DNA of 50,228 nt from G963674685 sp964591275 (GTDB lineage Bacteria > Lernaellota > Lernaellaia > JACKCT01). Of this stretch, positions 32,424 to 40,035 are shown piece by piece; position 1 is the stretch's first letter; the number at the start of each line of letters is the position of its first letter. The notes beneath the pieces were generated by a model that did not search any database, was not told the origin of the DNA, and was given only the letters and a program-made list of their open reading frames with translations. Both the position numbers and the translations under genes were made by a program. The stretch covers positions 1 to 50,228 of the forward strand of contig CAZQAE010000039.1 in NCBI GenBank assembly GCA_964591275.1, in the 5' to 3' direction.

Positions 32424-33137
32424 ATGTCGGGAAATACGAAGAATAGAAAAGAAAGTTCTCATTCTGATTCCAAAAAATCCAATAGTCTTTGTAATCATAC
32501 AGAGATAAAAGTGACAGAACAATCTATTGAAGATATCAAGCCAGCAGAAGTGTTGAAGTTTTTCCACGACCGTTACAATCACCTCACCGGTCTGCGATCT
32601 ATGACAGCAAGGCACTACCTGAATTTAATCGGCGGGGTTGCAGTAATTTTTGCGGCTATTATTAAATTTGGAGATGATATGCAACTTGATGAAATCATTG
32701 TAGAAAACAGTACTAGCGTAGCGCTCTTCTTGATTTTTGTAGCTTTAGCAGGCTTTCTAAATATTTTATACGATGCGATGTGCAGAAAAGTCGCAAGCGG
32801 TTCTTGTGATGCGATTAGCTTAATAATCGGCGATATTTTCCCTGTTCCAGAACAGAATCAAGTGGAAAAGCAATTTTTTATTTTCAGCTACATAAACGAG
32901 GAGTTGTTATTTGCATCTTCCATTATTGTTGTTGATGCCGGTATTTTTACAATTGCATTTTCATTATTGTTCCAAATCGAAAAGATACCTGAATACCTTT
33001 TCACAGTTATTGCATTTTTCATCAGTTTGTCGGCGATACTTATATTTCGATATCTTACGTTTCGATTGTACCGCATCTCAGGATGGGCACTCCCTTGCTC
33101 CGACGGACGTGGCAGTAATAGGAAATCCTGCTCTTGA
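32424..33137 (+). CDS. AT-rich multi-pass membrane protein, unknown
   Basis: The product is 237 residues; ATG 32424 follows AGGAAAGGAC. A polar N-terminus of about 60 residues (Ser/Lys-rich, then KFFHDRYNHLTGLRSMTARH) precedes four membrane segments in two pairs (about 67-80 and 93-112; 165-190 and 197-214). The C-terminus is basic and Cys/Ser-rich. Codon and base use are AT-rich compared with flanking genes, and it is bounded by repeat copy B and an IS5 remnant, so recent acquisition is likely. Architecture is reminiscent of small accessory membrane effectors, but I recognise no named family and no partner enzyme is adjacent. Confidence 0.6.
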   Translation: MSGNTKNRKESSHSDSKKSNSLCNHTEIKVTEQSIEDIKPAEVLKFFHDRYNHLTGLRSMTARHYLNLIGGVAVIFAAIIKFGDDMQLDEIIVENSTSVALFLIFVALAGFLNILYDAMCRKVASGSCDAISLIIGDIFPVPEQNQVEKQFFIFSYINEELLFASSIIVVDAGIFTIAFSLLFQIEKIPEYLFTVIAFFISLSAILIFRYLTFRLYRISGWALPCSDGRGSNRKSCS

Positions 33138-33376
33138 TAGCTGATCCAACTGGATTTTGTCCTGAAAATTAGAGATATTTTCCATTTGTTTTTGTGCATT
33201 AGTGATTGATAAATTTTTGCCCAATTCAAATCGCCGTCACTTAAAAAGCACATAAGTCATTGATATTACTTTACAAATCATCGTATTTGTGCTGTAGAAA
33301 TCACTAGGAAATGTGTCCCTAACCCCCAAAACCCGGTGATTTACTAAAGCAAAACCTCGGCAAAAAACACTCTGAG
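33138..33376. other. AT-rich intergenic DNA, island right side
   Basis: No coding frame is supported. The right part (33298-33342) is the palindromic leader of the IS5 remnant. Confidence 0.4.
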
Positions 33377-33588
33377 ATGTTTCAGGCGGATCTGAATCAG
33401 TGTCTCAGCCTGGCGCATCCCCTGATTCAACTTTCCAAGGCCATCGACTGGTCGATTTTCGAGGAGGCGTTTGGACCGACCTACGCTATAGGAAAAGGTC
33501 GTTCGGCGAAGCCAATTCGCCACCTGGTCGGCCTGCACTACCTGAAACACCCCTTCAAATGGAAATCGGCTTTCGCAGGGACGACGAA
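33298..33588 (+). mobile_element. IS5-type insertion sequence, left-end remnant (copy 2)
   Basis: AAATCAC and GTGATTT (33298-33304 and 33336-33342) form a 7-bp inverted repeat around a loop with AACCCCCAAAA, as in copy 1 at 9810. A transposase start follows: MFQADLNQCLSLAHPLIQLS, AIDWSIFEEAFGPTY and PIRHLVGLHYLKHPF, the invariant N-terminal blocks of IS5 transposases. The frame has an ATG at 33377 but only about 60 transposase residues, then runs into the 3' end of the acyl-CoA dehydrogenase gene. The DDE core and right end are missing. Confidence 0.8.
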
Positions 33589-33625
33589 CTACTCCCAGCC
33601 ATCCCACATGTCGTCGTCGGTGTAG
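33377..33625 (+). pseudogene. Truncated IS5-type transposase (N-terminal about 60 residues)
   Basis: This is the coding part of the IS5 remnant. Similarity to transposases ends near KHPF (about residue 60), and the last dozen codons are simply the complement of the dehydrogenase 3' end. Without the DDE domain it cannot transpose. Confidence 0.75.
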
Positions 33626-34848
33626 ATTTTTTCACCCTGCACGGCGGCGTCTTTTGCGTCGGCTTCCGAATCGCGAGCGCCGTCTTTTTCCGAAAGCACT
33701 TCCTCGTAATATTCGTGCTGAATGATCTGGTCCATGACCTCGTTCGTGCCCGTCCAAATCTGAACCAGCCTGGCGTCGCGAACGTAGCGCTCGATAGGAT
33801 AGACATTGGTGTAGGCGATGCCGCCCATGGCCCGCATCGCCATGTTGACAATCTCCCATGAAGCGTCGGTGGCGAATCGTTTGGCTTCGGAAACCATGCG
33901 CCTATGCGGCAGTCCCTGGTCCACGGTCATGGCCGCGCCGTACACGATGGCCCGCGCCGCGTCGAGCTGCGTGATCCCCTGCGCGATCATGTTGCTGACC
34001 GACTGGAACTTGCGGATCTTGCGACCGAAGGCCGCGCGCCGGTTGGTGTACCGGGTGGCAATTTCCAGCGCGGAGCGAGCAGAACCCAGGGAGCCGCCGG
34101 CGCTGGTCATGCGCTCGGGGATCATCATCTGGTTGAAAATCAATGCCCCGGCGCCTTCTGCGCCGACGATGTTTTCCACGGGAACTTCCACGTCTTTGAA
34201 AATGATGCGCCCGGTTCCGCCGCCGCGCGTTCCCATAAGGCCGTAAACATGCTCCACGCGCACGCCCATGTCTCGCTCCACCAGTATCATGCTGATGCGT
34301 TTGTGGGGCTTGGCGTCAGGATTCGTCACGCAATAGACGGCGAAAAGATCCGCTCCTTCAGCGCCGACGACGAAACGCTTTTGGCCGTTTAAAATATATT
34401 TATCGCCTTGGCGCACGGCCTTGGTCGTGGCGCCGAAAAAATCGGAGCCGCCCCGAGGTTCAGTCAGGGCTTCGGCGGAGATGATTTCGCCTTTGATGAT
34501 GGGCGGGAGGTATTTTTGCTTTTGCTCTTCGGCGCCGAAAGTGTTGATGGCTTCGCCCACGATGGAAGGCATGGAATAAGCGCAACCCAGCGCGGCGCCG
34601 AGCACGGAGATTTCTTCCAGCGCGGCGACTTCGGCCACCCAGTTCAATCCTCGACCTCCGTACTTTTTGGGAAATCGCAATCCGATGAGATTATGACGCC
34701 CGAGATTTTCCACGTACTCCCGGGGGTATTGAATCTTATCTTCATCCATATCCAGGAGGAGCTGGCGCGGCACTTCGTTTTTCACGAATTTGCGAACTTC
34801 GTGGCGCAAAGACTTTTGCTCTTCGTTTAAAAAAATCTCTGGCAGCAT
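33589..34848 (-). CDS. Acyl-CoA dehydrogenase
   Basis: The product is 419 residues from ATG 34848 with AAGGAG at six bases. All three ACAD parts are visible: the N-terminal helical domain (to about 120), the beta domain with ALTEPRGGSDFFGA (127-140), and the C-terminal helical domain with RRAAFGRKIRKFQSVSNMIA and YPIERYVRDARLVQIWTGTN. Where medium-chain enzymes have the catalytic Glu (YEGT), this protein has WTGT. The base is instead probably E245 in MMIPERM, the position used by isovaleryl-CoA and long-chain dehydrogenases, which suggests branched or long-chain substrates. The last 35 residues are an acidic tail ending MWDGWE. The gene stands alone with no ETF or hydratase nearby. Confidence 0.92.
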   Translation of the reverse strand: MLPEIFLNEEQKSLRHEVRKFVKNEVPRQLLLDMDEDKIQYPREYVENLGRHNLIGLRFPKKYGGRGLNWVAEVAALEEISVLGAALGCAYSMPSIVGEAINTFGAEEQKQKYLPPIIKGEIISAEALTEPRGGSDFFGATTKAVRQGDKYILNGQKRFVVGAEGADLFAVYCVTNPDAKPHKRISMILVERDMGVRVEHVYGLMGTRGGGTGRIIFKDVEVPVENIVGAEGAGALIFNQMMIPERMTSAGGSLGSARSALEIATRYTNRRAAFGRKIRKFQSVSNMIAQGITQLDAARAIVYGAAMTVDQGLPHRRMVSEAKRFATDASWEIVNMAMRAMGGIAYTNVYPIERYVRDARLVQIWTGTNEVMDQIIQHEYYEEVLSEKDGARDSEADAKDAAVQGEKIYTDDDMWDGWE

Positions 34849-34881
34849 AAACGCTCCTTGTGTTGGAAATTTGCTAGGCGA

Positions 34882-35430
34882 TCATCCATTGATTTCTATG
34901 GCGCCAAGGTCAACCGGAATGTCGATAGTCACCGAACTCCTTTTGCCTTTGAGGAAACTTTTGATGTCCTTAATGCGGATGGCTCCGGTTTTCTCAACGG
35001 GGATTTTTATTGCGCCGGCAGGGGTATCGAGTTTGATGGTGATAAGCGCCCAATACTCGATGTGCTGTTTAGTCAAAGTATTTATGGCCGGATCAATAAA
35101 GTCCTTGAAGCGGATCGTCACGGGGACTTCGAAACTCGTTTTTTCGTTCTTCGCAATTAAAATGGCGCGGTCAATTTTTTCGCCGACCACTTTTTTGCCG
35201 AATAATTTTACAATGACATCAACCCGCTTGACGCGCAGATCCATCTTGTTTGGGTTGTCAACGCTGACCGTGAAAATCATCTTCATCTTGTTCACCGAAA
35301 CGGCCTTGACCTTCGCCTTTTTCAGCTTGACTTCCGGCTCTTTGAAACCGCACCCGAGCACCGCGAATGAAAAAGCGCACCAGGCAAGAACGAAGAGCCA
35401 AAGTATTTGGATATTGCGAGTTTTTGTCAT
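34882..35430 (-). CDS. LEA14/WHy-domain lipoprotein
   Basis: ATG 35430 is preferred over an upstream codon because GAGGAGA precedes it and it starts the signal peptide. The product is 182 residues with lipobox VLGC (Cys27), then GFKEPEVKLKKAKV, no Asp tract. The remainder is a single WHy/LEA_2 beta-sandwich (FTVSVDNPNKMDLRVKRVDV, then VPVTIRFKDFI and IPVEKTGAI). Such domains are common in bacterial envelope lipoproteins, with a proposed but unproved protective role. It lies 33 bp upstream of the acyl-CoA dehydrogenase on the same strand, so the two may be co-transcribed. Confidence 0.8.
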   Translation of the reverse strand: MTKTRNIQILWLFVLAWCAFSFAVLGCGFKEPEVKLKKAKVKAVSVNKMKMIFTVSVDNPNKMDLRVKRVDVIVKLFGKKVVGEKIDRAILIAKNEKTSFEVPVTIRFKDFIDPAINTLTKQHIEYWALITIKLDTPAGAIKIPVEKTGAIRIKDIKSFLKGKRSSVTIDIPVDLGAIEING

Positions 35431-35547
35431 GGTGTTCTCCTCGTTTGTAAGTGGATGCCTGCTAAGGTGGATAAAATGACTCATTTTTTTTCGCCATGCA
35501 AGGCCTGCAACTCTTGAATTTTTCCATATGCGATCAGAGTGAGGAAA

Positions 35548-36444
35548 TCACATGCCTACGGTTTCATGGATGAAATCAACAATCGCTTCAAGAATGTCGC
35601 TTGGGCCTTTGCCAATATGAGCCATAATGCTGTCGTGGTCATGATCTTTTATCCGCATGATTCGCGCCGTCGCCCCTTTAGCCTTGAGCGCCGAAAAGAA
35701 CTTGCGCGATTGCGTTTCTATGTTGCCGGGCCAGGTCAAATCATTTTCGCCGTATAAAATGAGAAACGGCGGCAGGCCTTTGCGTATGTGTTGAATTGGC
35801 GACACGCGCTTCCACATCTCGGGTTTTGAAGTGAATACGGGCCAAAAAATGAGCGGAGTGTTTTCAAAGTCGTAAGCGCCGGAAATGACGATCACGCCCT
35901 TGATTTCATCCGGCGACATGTCGTGGCGAGCCAGGTATCCGGCGTCCGAAGCTATCAGCGCCGCAAGCTGCGCGCCGGAGCTGTATCCGATCAGAATCAG
36001 ACGATCCGCATCGGCGCCGAAACGATGGGCATTTCTCTTTACCCATGCCACGGCGCTCGCCGCGTCCGCCGCGTGATAGGGCTGCTGAACGCGGGGCGAA
36101 AGCCGGTAATTGGGACACGCTACGGCCATGCTGCGTCTCGCCAGGGCGACGGCCACGTTGGCGACGATGCTCTTGTCGTTGACGATCCACCCGCCGCCGT
36201 GCACCAGCACGACAGTCGGCCAGGCTTCCCCTTGCGTCGGCAAATACATATCCAGGCAGTGCCTGAAAGCATCGGCCTCGTCGGCGTATCGATATCGGAT
36301 ATCGCGGACGATGTTTATCCCGTCTGCCGGCGCGGGCTTCAATACTGGCGCTCTCACGCAGGCCGGCAGGACTGTCAGCAAAATCAGCAGCGCGCAGGTT
36401 TTCAAACTACGCTGCGCAAAAGGAATTGCTAATTGCCAAAACAT
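35548..36444 (-). CDS. Lipoprotein alpha/beta hydrolase (BD-FAE/carboxylesterase type), paralogue of 30854
   Basis: The product is 298 residues from ATG 36444, with a long signal peptide and lipobox LPAC (Cys29), no Asp tract. Catalytic features are HGGGW (oxyanion), GYSSGAQ (nucleophile Ser), the Asp in YGENDLTWPG and the His in DHDHDSI. It keeps NYRLSPRVQQPYHAADA, the usual region between oxyanion and nucleophile in this esterase group. It is clearly related to the enzyme at 30854 but shows only moderate identity. No ribosome site is obvious. It lies 117 bp before the LEA14-like gene on the same strand. Confidence 0.85.
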   Translation of the reverse strand: MFWQLAIPFAQRSLKTCALLILLTVLPACVRAPVLKPAPADGINIVRDIRYRYADEADAFRHCLDMYLPTQGEAWPTVVLVHGGGWIVNDKSIVANVAVALARRSMAVACPNYRLSPRVQQPYHAADAASAVAWVKRNAHRFGADADRLILIGYSSGAQLAALIASDAGYLARHDMSPDEIKGVIVISGAYDFENTPLIFWPVFTSKPEMWKRVSPIQHIRKGLPPFLILYGENDLTWPGNIETQSRKFFSALKAKGATARIMRIKDHDHDSIMAHIGKGPSDILEAIVDFIHETVGM

Positions 36445-36642
36445 GGTGCGCGAATATTAGTCTAAAATCTCCAGAGGCGGGAAGGGCGAGGGAAATGGGA
36501 TGACAGGCATGCCCGATGCGATTGATGCCAGTTAGCAGTTTCGCATATCCGGTGCGCATCAAGCATTGGCAATTCTTTAAATTCCGTCTAAATTCATCGT
36601 TGCGTGTTTGAAAAATTTTAAAGTCATGTTCGGAGGTTTTCG

Positions 36643-38604
36643 ATGCGGTGGATCACGAAGTTTGCATTGATATGGATACTAATTCCGGCCCTGCTGATAA
36701 CGGCGTGTGGGGACGACGATGACGACAACGATTCGGATGACGACGACGCAAACGGTGACGCCGATGACGACCAGGCAGATGATGACGCCGTGGACGGCGT
36801 GACTTCCGCAAGCCCCGAGCGCTCCGATACGATACTCACCGAAAACCATGCGGGATGGAAACAAGCTGGTTGCCAAGCCTGCCATACGGCTGTGCACATG
36901 GGCGCGTTCGCGCCGGGAGAATGTTCGAGTTGCCATGGCTCAAACGGCGCAACGCGGCGCGAAGCGGCTCATGCCAACTCAGACTGCGCAACGTGCCATA
37001 ACAACAGTCACGTCGGATTGGCATTCACTGAGCAAAATTGCACGGCGTGTCACAAGTACGTGGAAAACGTGGAATGCCCTATTACGGAGTCTTACGACGT
37101 TGTCGTTATTGGCGCCGGCGGCGGCGGCCTTGCTGCGGCTGTGCCTCTGGCCAAAGCGGGCCTGAGCGTCGTCGTACTCGAAAAGCAATACAAGGTCGGC
37201 GGTTATATGACCACCTTCAAACGGGGCGATTATAATTTCGAAGCTTCCCTGCATGCCATGGGTGGTTTGGACAACGAAAGCGAACTTGGAAAATTGGGCG
37301 TTCTCGACCGCGTGAAACCTATTCGTGTTGAGCCAAACATTTATCGGGCCGTATTCCCCGGCATGGATGTTGAGGTTCCGGCGGATGTGGATGAATACAA
37401 GCAAATGCTTAAAGAGATGTTCCCGCACGAGGCGCAGGGCATTGAATCGATGTTCGTGGAAATGGCCCAGATCAAGGTTATCATGGCGGCCTTGATGGAA
37501 ATTCAGGAAGATTTTTCCCTGGACGCTCTCGTGACAATCCTATCCAACATCGGCGGCGCGCTGAAAATTCTCGGCTACCTGGATTCGACCTTGCAGGATT
37601 TCATGCTTCAGCATGTTGAGGACCAGGACCTGATTGGTTTGTGGACGCAGCTATGCACTTTCATCGGCGGCGGACCTTCAACTTTGCAGGCGGTGTATTT
37701 TCTGACGATGTGGAACGGGTACCATTATGACGGCTATTACTACTTTGAAGGCGGTTCCCGCACTATCTCAGAGGCGCTCGCCGAGGTGATCCGCGAAAAT
37801 GGCGGCGTCATTAAACTCAACACCCTCGTAGAGAAAATCGTGATCGAAGACGGTCGCGCCGTGCAGGTGCAAACGAAGGATGACGCCTGTTTCAACGCGC
37901 GCTACGTCATCTCCAATGCCAACGCGCCTGACACAATGCTGAAAATGGTCGGCGCCGAGCATCTGCCCGCCAACTACGCGGCTGATTTCGACGAGTGGCC
38001 GATCGGCGTGGCCACTACGCAGTTTTTCATGGGCGTCAACCACGACTACACGGAAATGTTCAACGGCTCTCACGAGATTTTCGCCAACGAAACCAATGAC
38101 CAGGACGAAAGCTTTCAGTACGTTTACGACGGCAATCCGGCGAAAGCTCCTTTTATCATCGCCAACTATTCGGAACTGGACAAGACAGCGGCGCCGGAAG
38201 GCAAGAACACTATTGTCATTTCAACGTATCTTCCATTCGACATGGGTGACACATGGAAATGGAATGAAGGAATGGACGCTTACCGCGCCTATAAAGAAGA
38301 GATCGCGCAAATATACATCGAACGCGCTGAGCAGTTTTTGCCGGGGTTGTCGGACAATATTGAGATTCTCGAAGTCGGTTCGCCGGTGACAAACTGGGCG
38401 TTTTCCCTGAATCCCCTGGGCTCAATTCTGGGATGGGACAACATTCCGGAAAACAGCACACTGCGCAGATTGCCTCAGCAAACACCCATCGACAACCTCA
38501 TTCTTGCCGGCGCGTGGACCTATCCCGGCGGCGGGCAGTCCGCTGTCTTAAGCTCCGGCATTTCCGCAGCCAAAATTGTTTTGGAGAAGGAAGGCAAAAA
38601 GTAG
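36643..38604 (+). CDS. Asp-linker tetraheme cytochrome c / FAD oxidoreductase fusion lipoprotein
   Basis: The product is 653 residues; ATG 36643 follows CGGAGG. The signal peptide ends ITAC (Cys22), then GDDDDDNDSDDDD and an acidic linker to about 50. Four CxxCH heme sites follow: CQACH (77-81), CSSCH (94-98), CATCH (115-119) and CTACH (133-137). After them comes a FAD-binding Rossmann motif, VVVIGAGGGGLAAA (153-166; G157, G159, G162; E180), and a full phytoene-desaturase/CRTISO/RetSat-type oxidoreductase ending LILAGAWTYPGGGQSAVLSSG. The order (exported tetraheme head plus flavin domain) recalls the periplasmic flavocytochrome c fumarate reductases, but the flavin domain is of another family. 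It probably moves electrons between envelope heme donors and a lipid-like substrate. The substrate is unknown. Confidence 0.9.
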   Translation: MRWITKFALIWILIPALLITACGDDDDDNDSDDDDANGDADDDQADDDAVDGVTSASPERSDTILTENHAGWKQAGCQACHTAVHMGAFAPGECSSCHGSNGATRREAAHANSDCATCHNNSHVGLAFTEQNCTACHKYVENVECPITESYDVVVIGAGGGGLAAAVPLAKAGLSVVVLEKQYKVGGYMTTFKRGDYNFEASLHAMGGLDNESELGKLGVLDRVKPIRVEPNIYRAVFPGMDVEVPADVDEYKQMLKEMFPHEAQGIESMFVEMAQIKVIMAALMEIQEDFSLDALVTILSNIGGALKILGYLDSTLQDFMLQHVEDQDLIGLWTQLCTFIGGGPSTLQAVYFLTMWNGYHYDGYYYFEGGSRTISEALAEVIRENGGVIKLNTLVEKIVIEDGRAVQVQTKDDACFNARYVISNANAPDTMLKMVGAEHLPANYAADFDEWPIGVATTQFFMGVNHDYTEMFNGSHEIFANETNDQDESFQYVYDGNPAKAPFIIANYSELDKTAAPEGKNTIVISTYLPFDMGDTWKWNEGMDAYRAYKEEIAQIYIERAEQFLPGLSDNIEILEVGSPVTNWAFSLNPLGSILGWDNIPENSTLRRLPQQTPIDNLILAGAWTYPGGGQSAVLSSGISAAKIVLEKEGKK

Positions 38605-38686
38605 GCGCTGCGCGACGATGGCGCGCCAAATAATAGCGGGCGGCTTTGATCCGATGAAAATCCTATTCAAACCTTTTGCCATTCTT

Positions 38687-38692
38687 TATACT
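38687..38692 (+). promoter_or_regulatory. Possible -10 box of a leaderless transcript
   Basis: TATACT lies eight bases before the GTG start at 38701 and no ribosome site is present, so transcription would begin at or beside the start codon. No good -35 is visible. Confidence 0.3.
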
Positions 38693-38700
38693 CTGGTGTC

Positions 38701-40035
38701 GTGAAACCAAAAGCCCTACTCATCAATCCACCGGCGCGTCTGCCTGTCATGCGGGATTACTATTGCACTTCCGTATCAAAGGCGGGCTACGCGTGGCATC
38801 CGGCGGAATTTCTATTTCAAAGCGGCGTACTGGCTGAGCATTTTGATGTCCAGATTATCGACGCCATTGCGCAGGAATTAAATCCTCATGAAGCCGCCCG
38901 CCTTATCAGGGAGCCGGTTGATCTGTTGGTGGGGCTCGTGGGAGCGGCGTGCCCGGATGAAGACCTCGACTTTATTCGCAAAATCCCCGCACGCCTGAAG
39001 GTCGTCAGCGGCGAGGTGGTGCTGCCGCAGCCGGCGAAATGGCTGGCAAATCACAAAGGCATCGACGCGGCGATGAGCGATTTTTCCATCGCGCGCCTGC
39101 TGGATCTGGCCGAAGGAGCGGAAGAAGCGCCGGGCCTTGCCATTAGGTCAAAGCGGGGGATATCAACGCCGACGTCGGTCAATACTTCGTTTATCGACAT
39201 TCCTACGCCGTGCCATGAGCTTTTCAACATGCGCGCCTACCGAATGCCGCTGCAAAAACATCGCCCTTACGCCGAGCTGCTGACCGATTTCGGATGTCCG
39301 CACAGATGCTCGTTTTGCAATTCCGGCTCGCTTCCATACAGGAGGCGGCGCGCCGATGGAATCGACCGCGAGTTGGATCTCATTCAAAGGCTTGGGCTTC
39401 GACAGATTTTTCTGAAAGACATGTCATTCGGGGCGCACAGTGAGCACGCCGTGATGATTGCCGACCTGCTGGCGGCTCGCGATTTCGACTGGCATTGTTA
39501 CGCCAGAATCGACAACCTAACCGACGTCTTGATCGAGCGGATGGCGCGCGCCGGTTGCCGCCTCGTGCAGATCGGCGTTGAGCACGTCAATGAGAAAATC
39601 CTTCGGCGGGCCGGAAAACGATACACGCCCGGCAGAATCCGCGATGTATTTCAAGCCATTCGACGCGCGGGGATGGACGCGGGAGCGCACCTGGTGCTGG
39701 GGCTGCCCGGCGAGACGCCTGAAACGCTCAAAGAACTGGAACGCTTCATCGACACCTTCGACGATGCGATATATCTTTCGATCAATCTTTACGCTCCGCG
39801 CATGGGCAGTCCGCTGGCGGGGATTGGCGAAGTCGGCGACGGCCCGCACGATTCCACGAACGGCAGCGATTTCGGCGCTCTGCCAAAAGCAGTTCTGGTC
39901 CGCGCCCGCAACGCGATGTATCGCGGATTTTATTTGCGCCCGGCGCGGATTATGAGGCTTGCGCGGAAAATGCATCCAGACGACATGACGCGATCCTTGA
40001 CCGGATTTCTCAAGCGGGTGATGCTCAAACGATGA
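38701..40035 (+). CDS. B12-binding-type radical SAM protein
   Basis: The product is 444 residues from a GTG. The N-terminal third (about 5-125) is the Rossmann-like B12-binding-type domain (LLINPPARLP, VQIIDAIAQE), although the usual DxHxxG His motif is not evident, so cobalamin binding is doubtful. The radical SAM domain has C199, C203 and C206 (GCPHRCSFCNSG), AGCRLVQIGVEHVNE and GAHLVLGLPGETPET. Such proteins methylate or rearrange lipids, hopanoids or secondary metabolites. It overlaps the next gene by 4 bp (ATGA), so the two are translationally coupled. Confidence 0.85.
   Translation: MKPKALLINPPARLPVMRDYYCTSVSKAGYAWHPAEFLFQSGVLAEHFDVQIIDAIAQELNPHEAARLIREPVDLLVGLVGAACPDEDLDFIRKIPARLKVVSGEVVLPQPAKWLANHKGIDAAMSDFSIARLLDLAEGAEEAPGLAIRSKRGISTPTSVNTSFIDIPTPCHELFNMRAYRMPLQKHRPYAELLTDFGCPHRCSFCNSGSLPYRRRRADGIDRELDLIQRLGLRQIFLKDMSFGAHSEHAVMIADLLAARDFDWHCYARIDNLTDVLIERMARAGCRLVQIGVEHVNEKILRRAGKRYTPGRIRDVFQAIRRAGMDAGAHLVLGLPGETPETLKELERFIDTFDDAIYLSINLYAPRMGSPLAGIGEVGDGPHDSTNGSDFGALPKAVLVRARNAMYRGFYLRPARIMRLARKMHPDDMTRSLTGFLKRVMLKR

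Noticed and set aside
32119..32508. Coding frames across repeat copy B
   Set aside because: They merely follow the repeat. The copies keep a similar MQKLxARRQ peptide, but frame ends differ and no ribosome site is seen; I treat it as a non-coding repeat.
36643..37060. Reading the four CxxCH motifs as zinc sites only
   Set aside because: They are four complete CxxCH motifs in an exported protein within about 60 residues, as in multiheme cytochromes.
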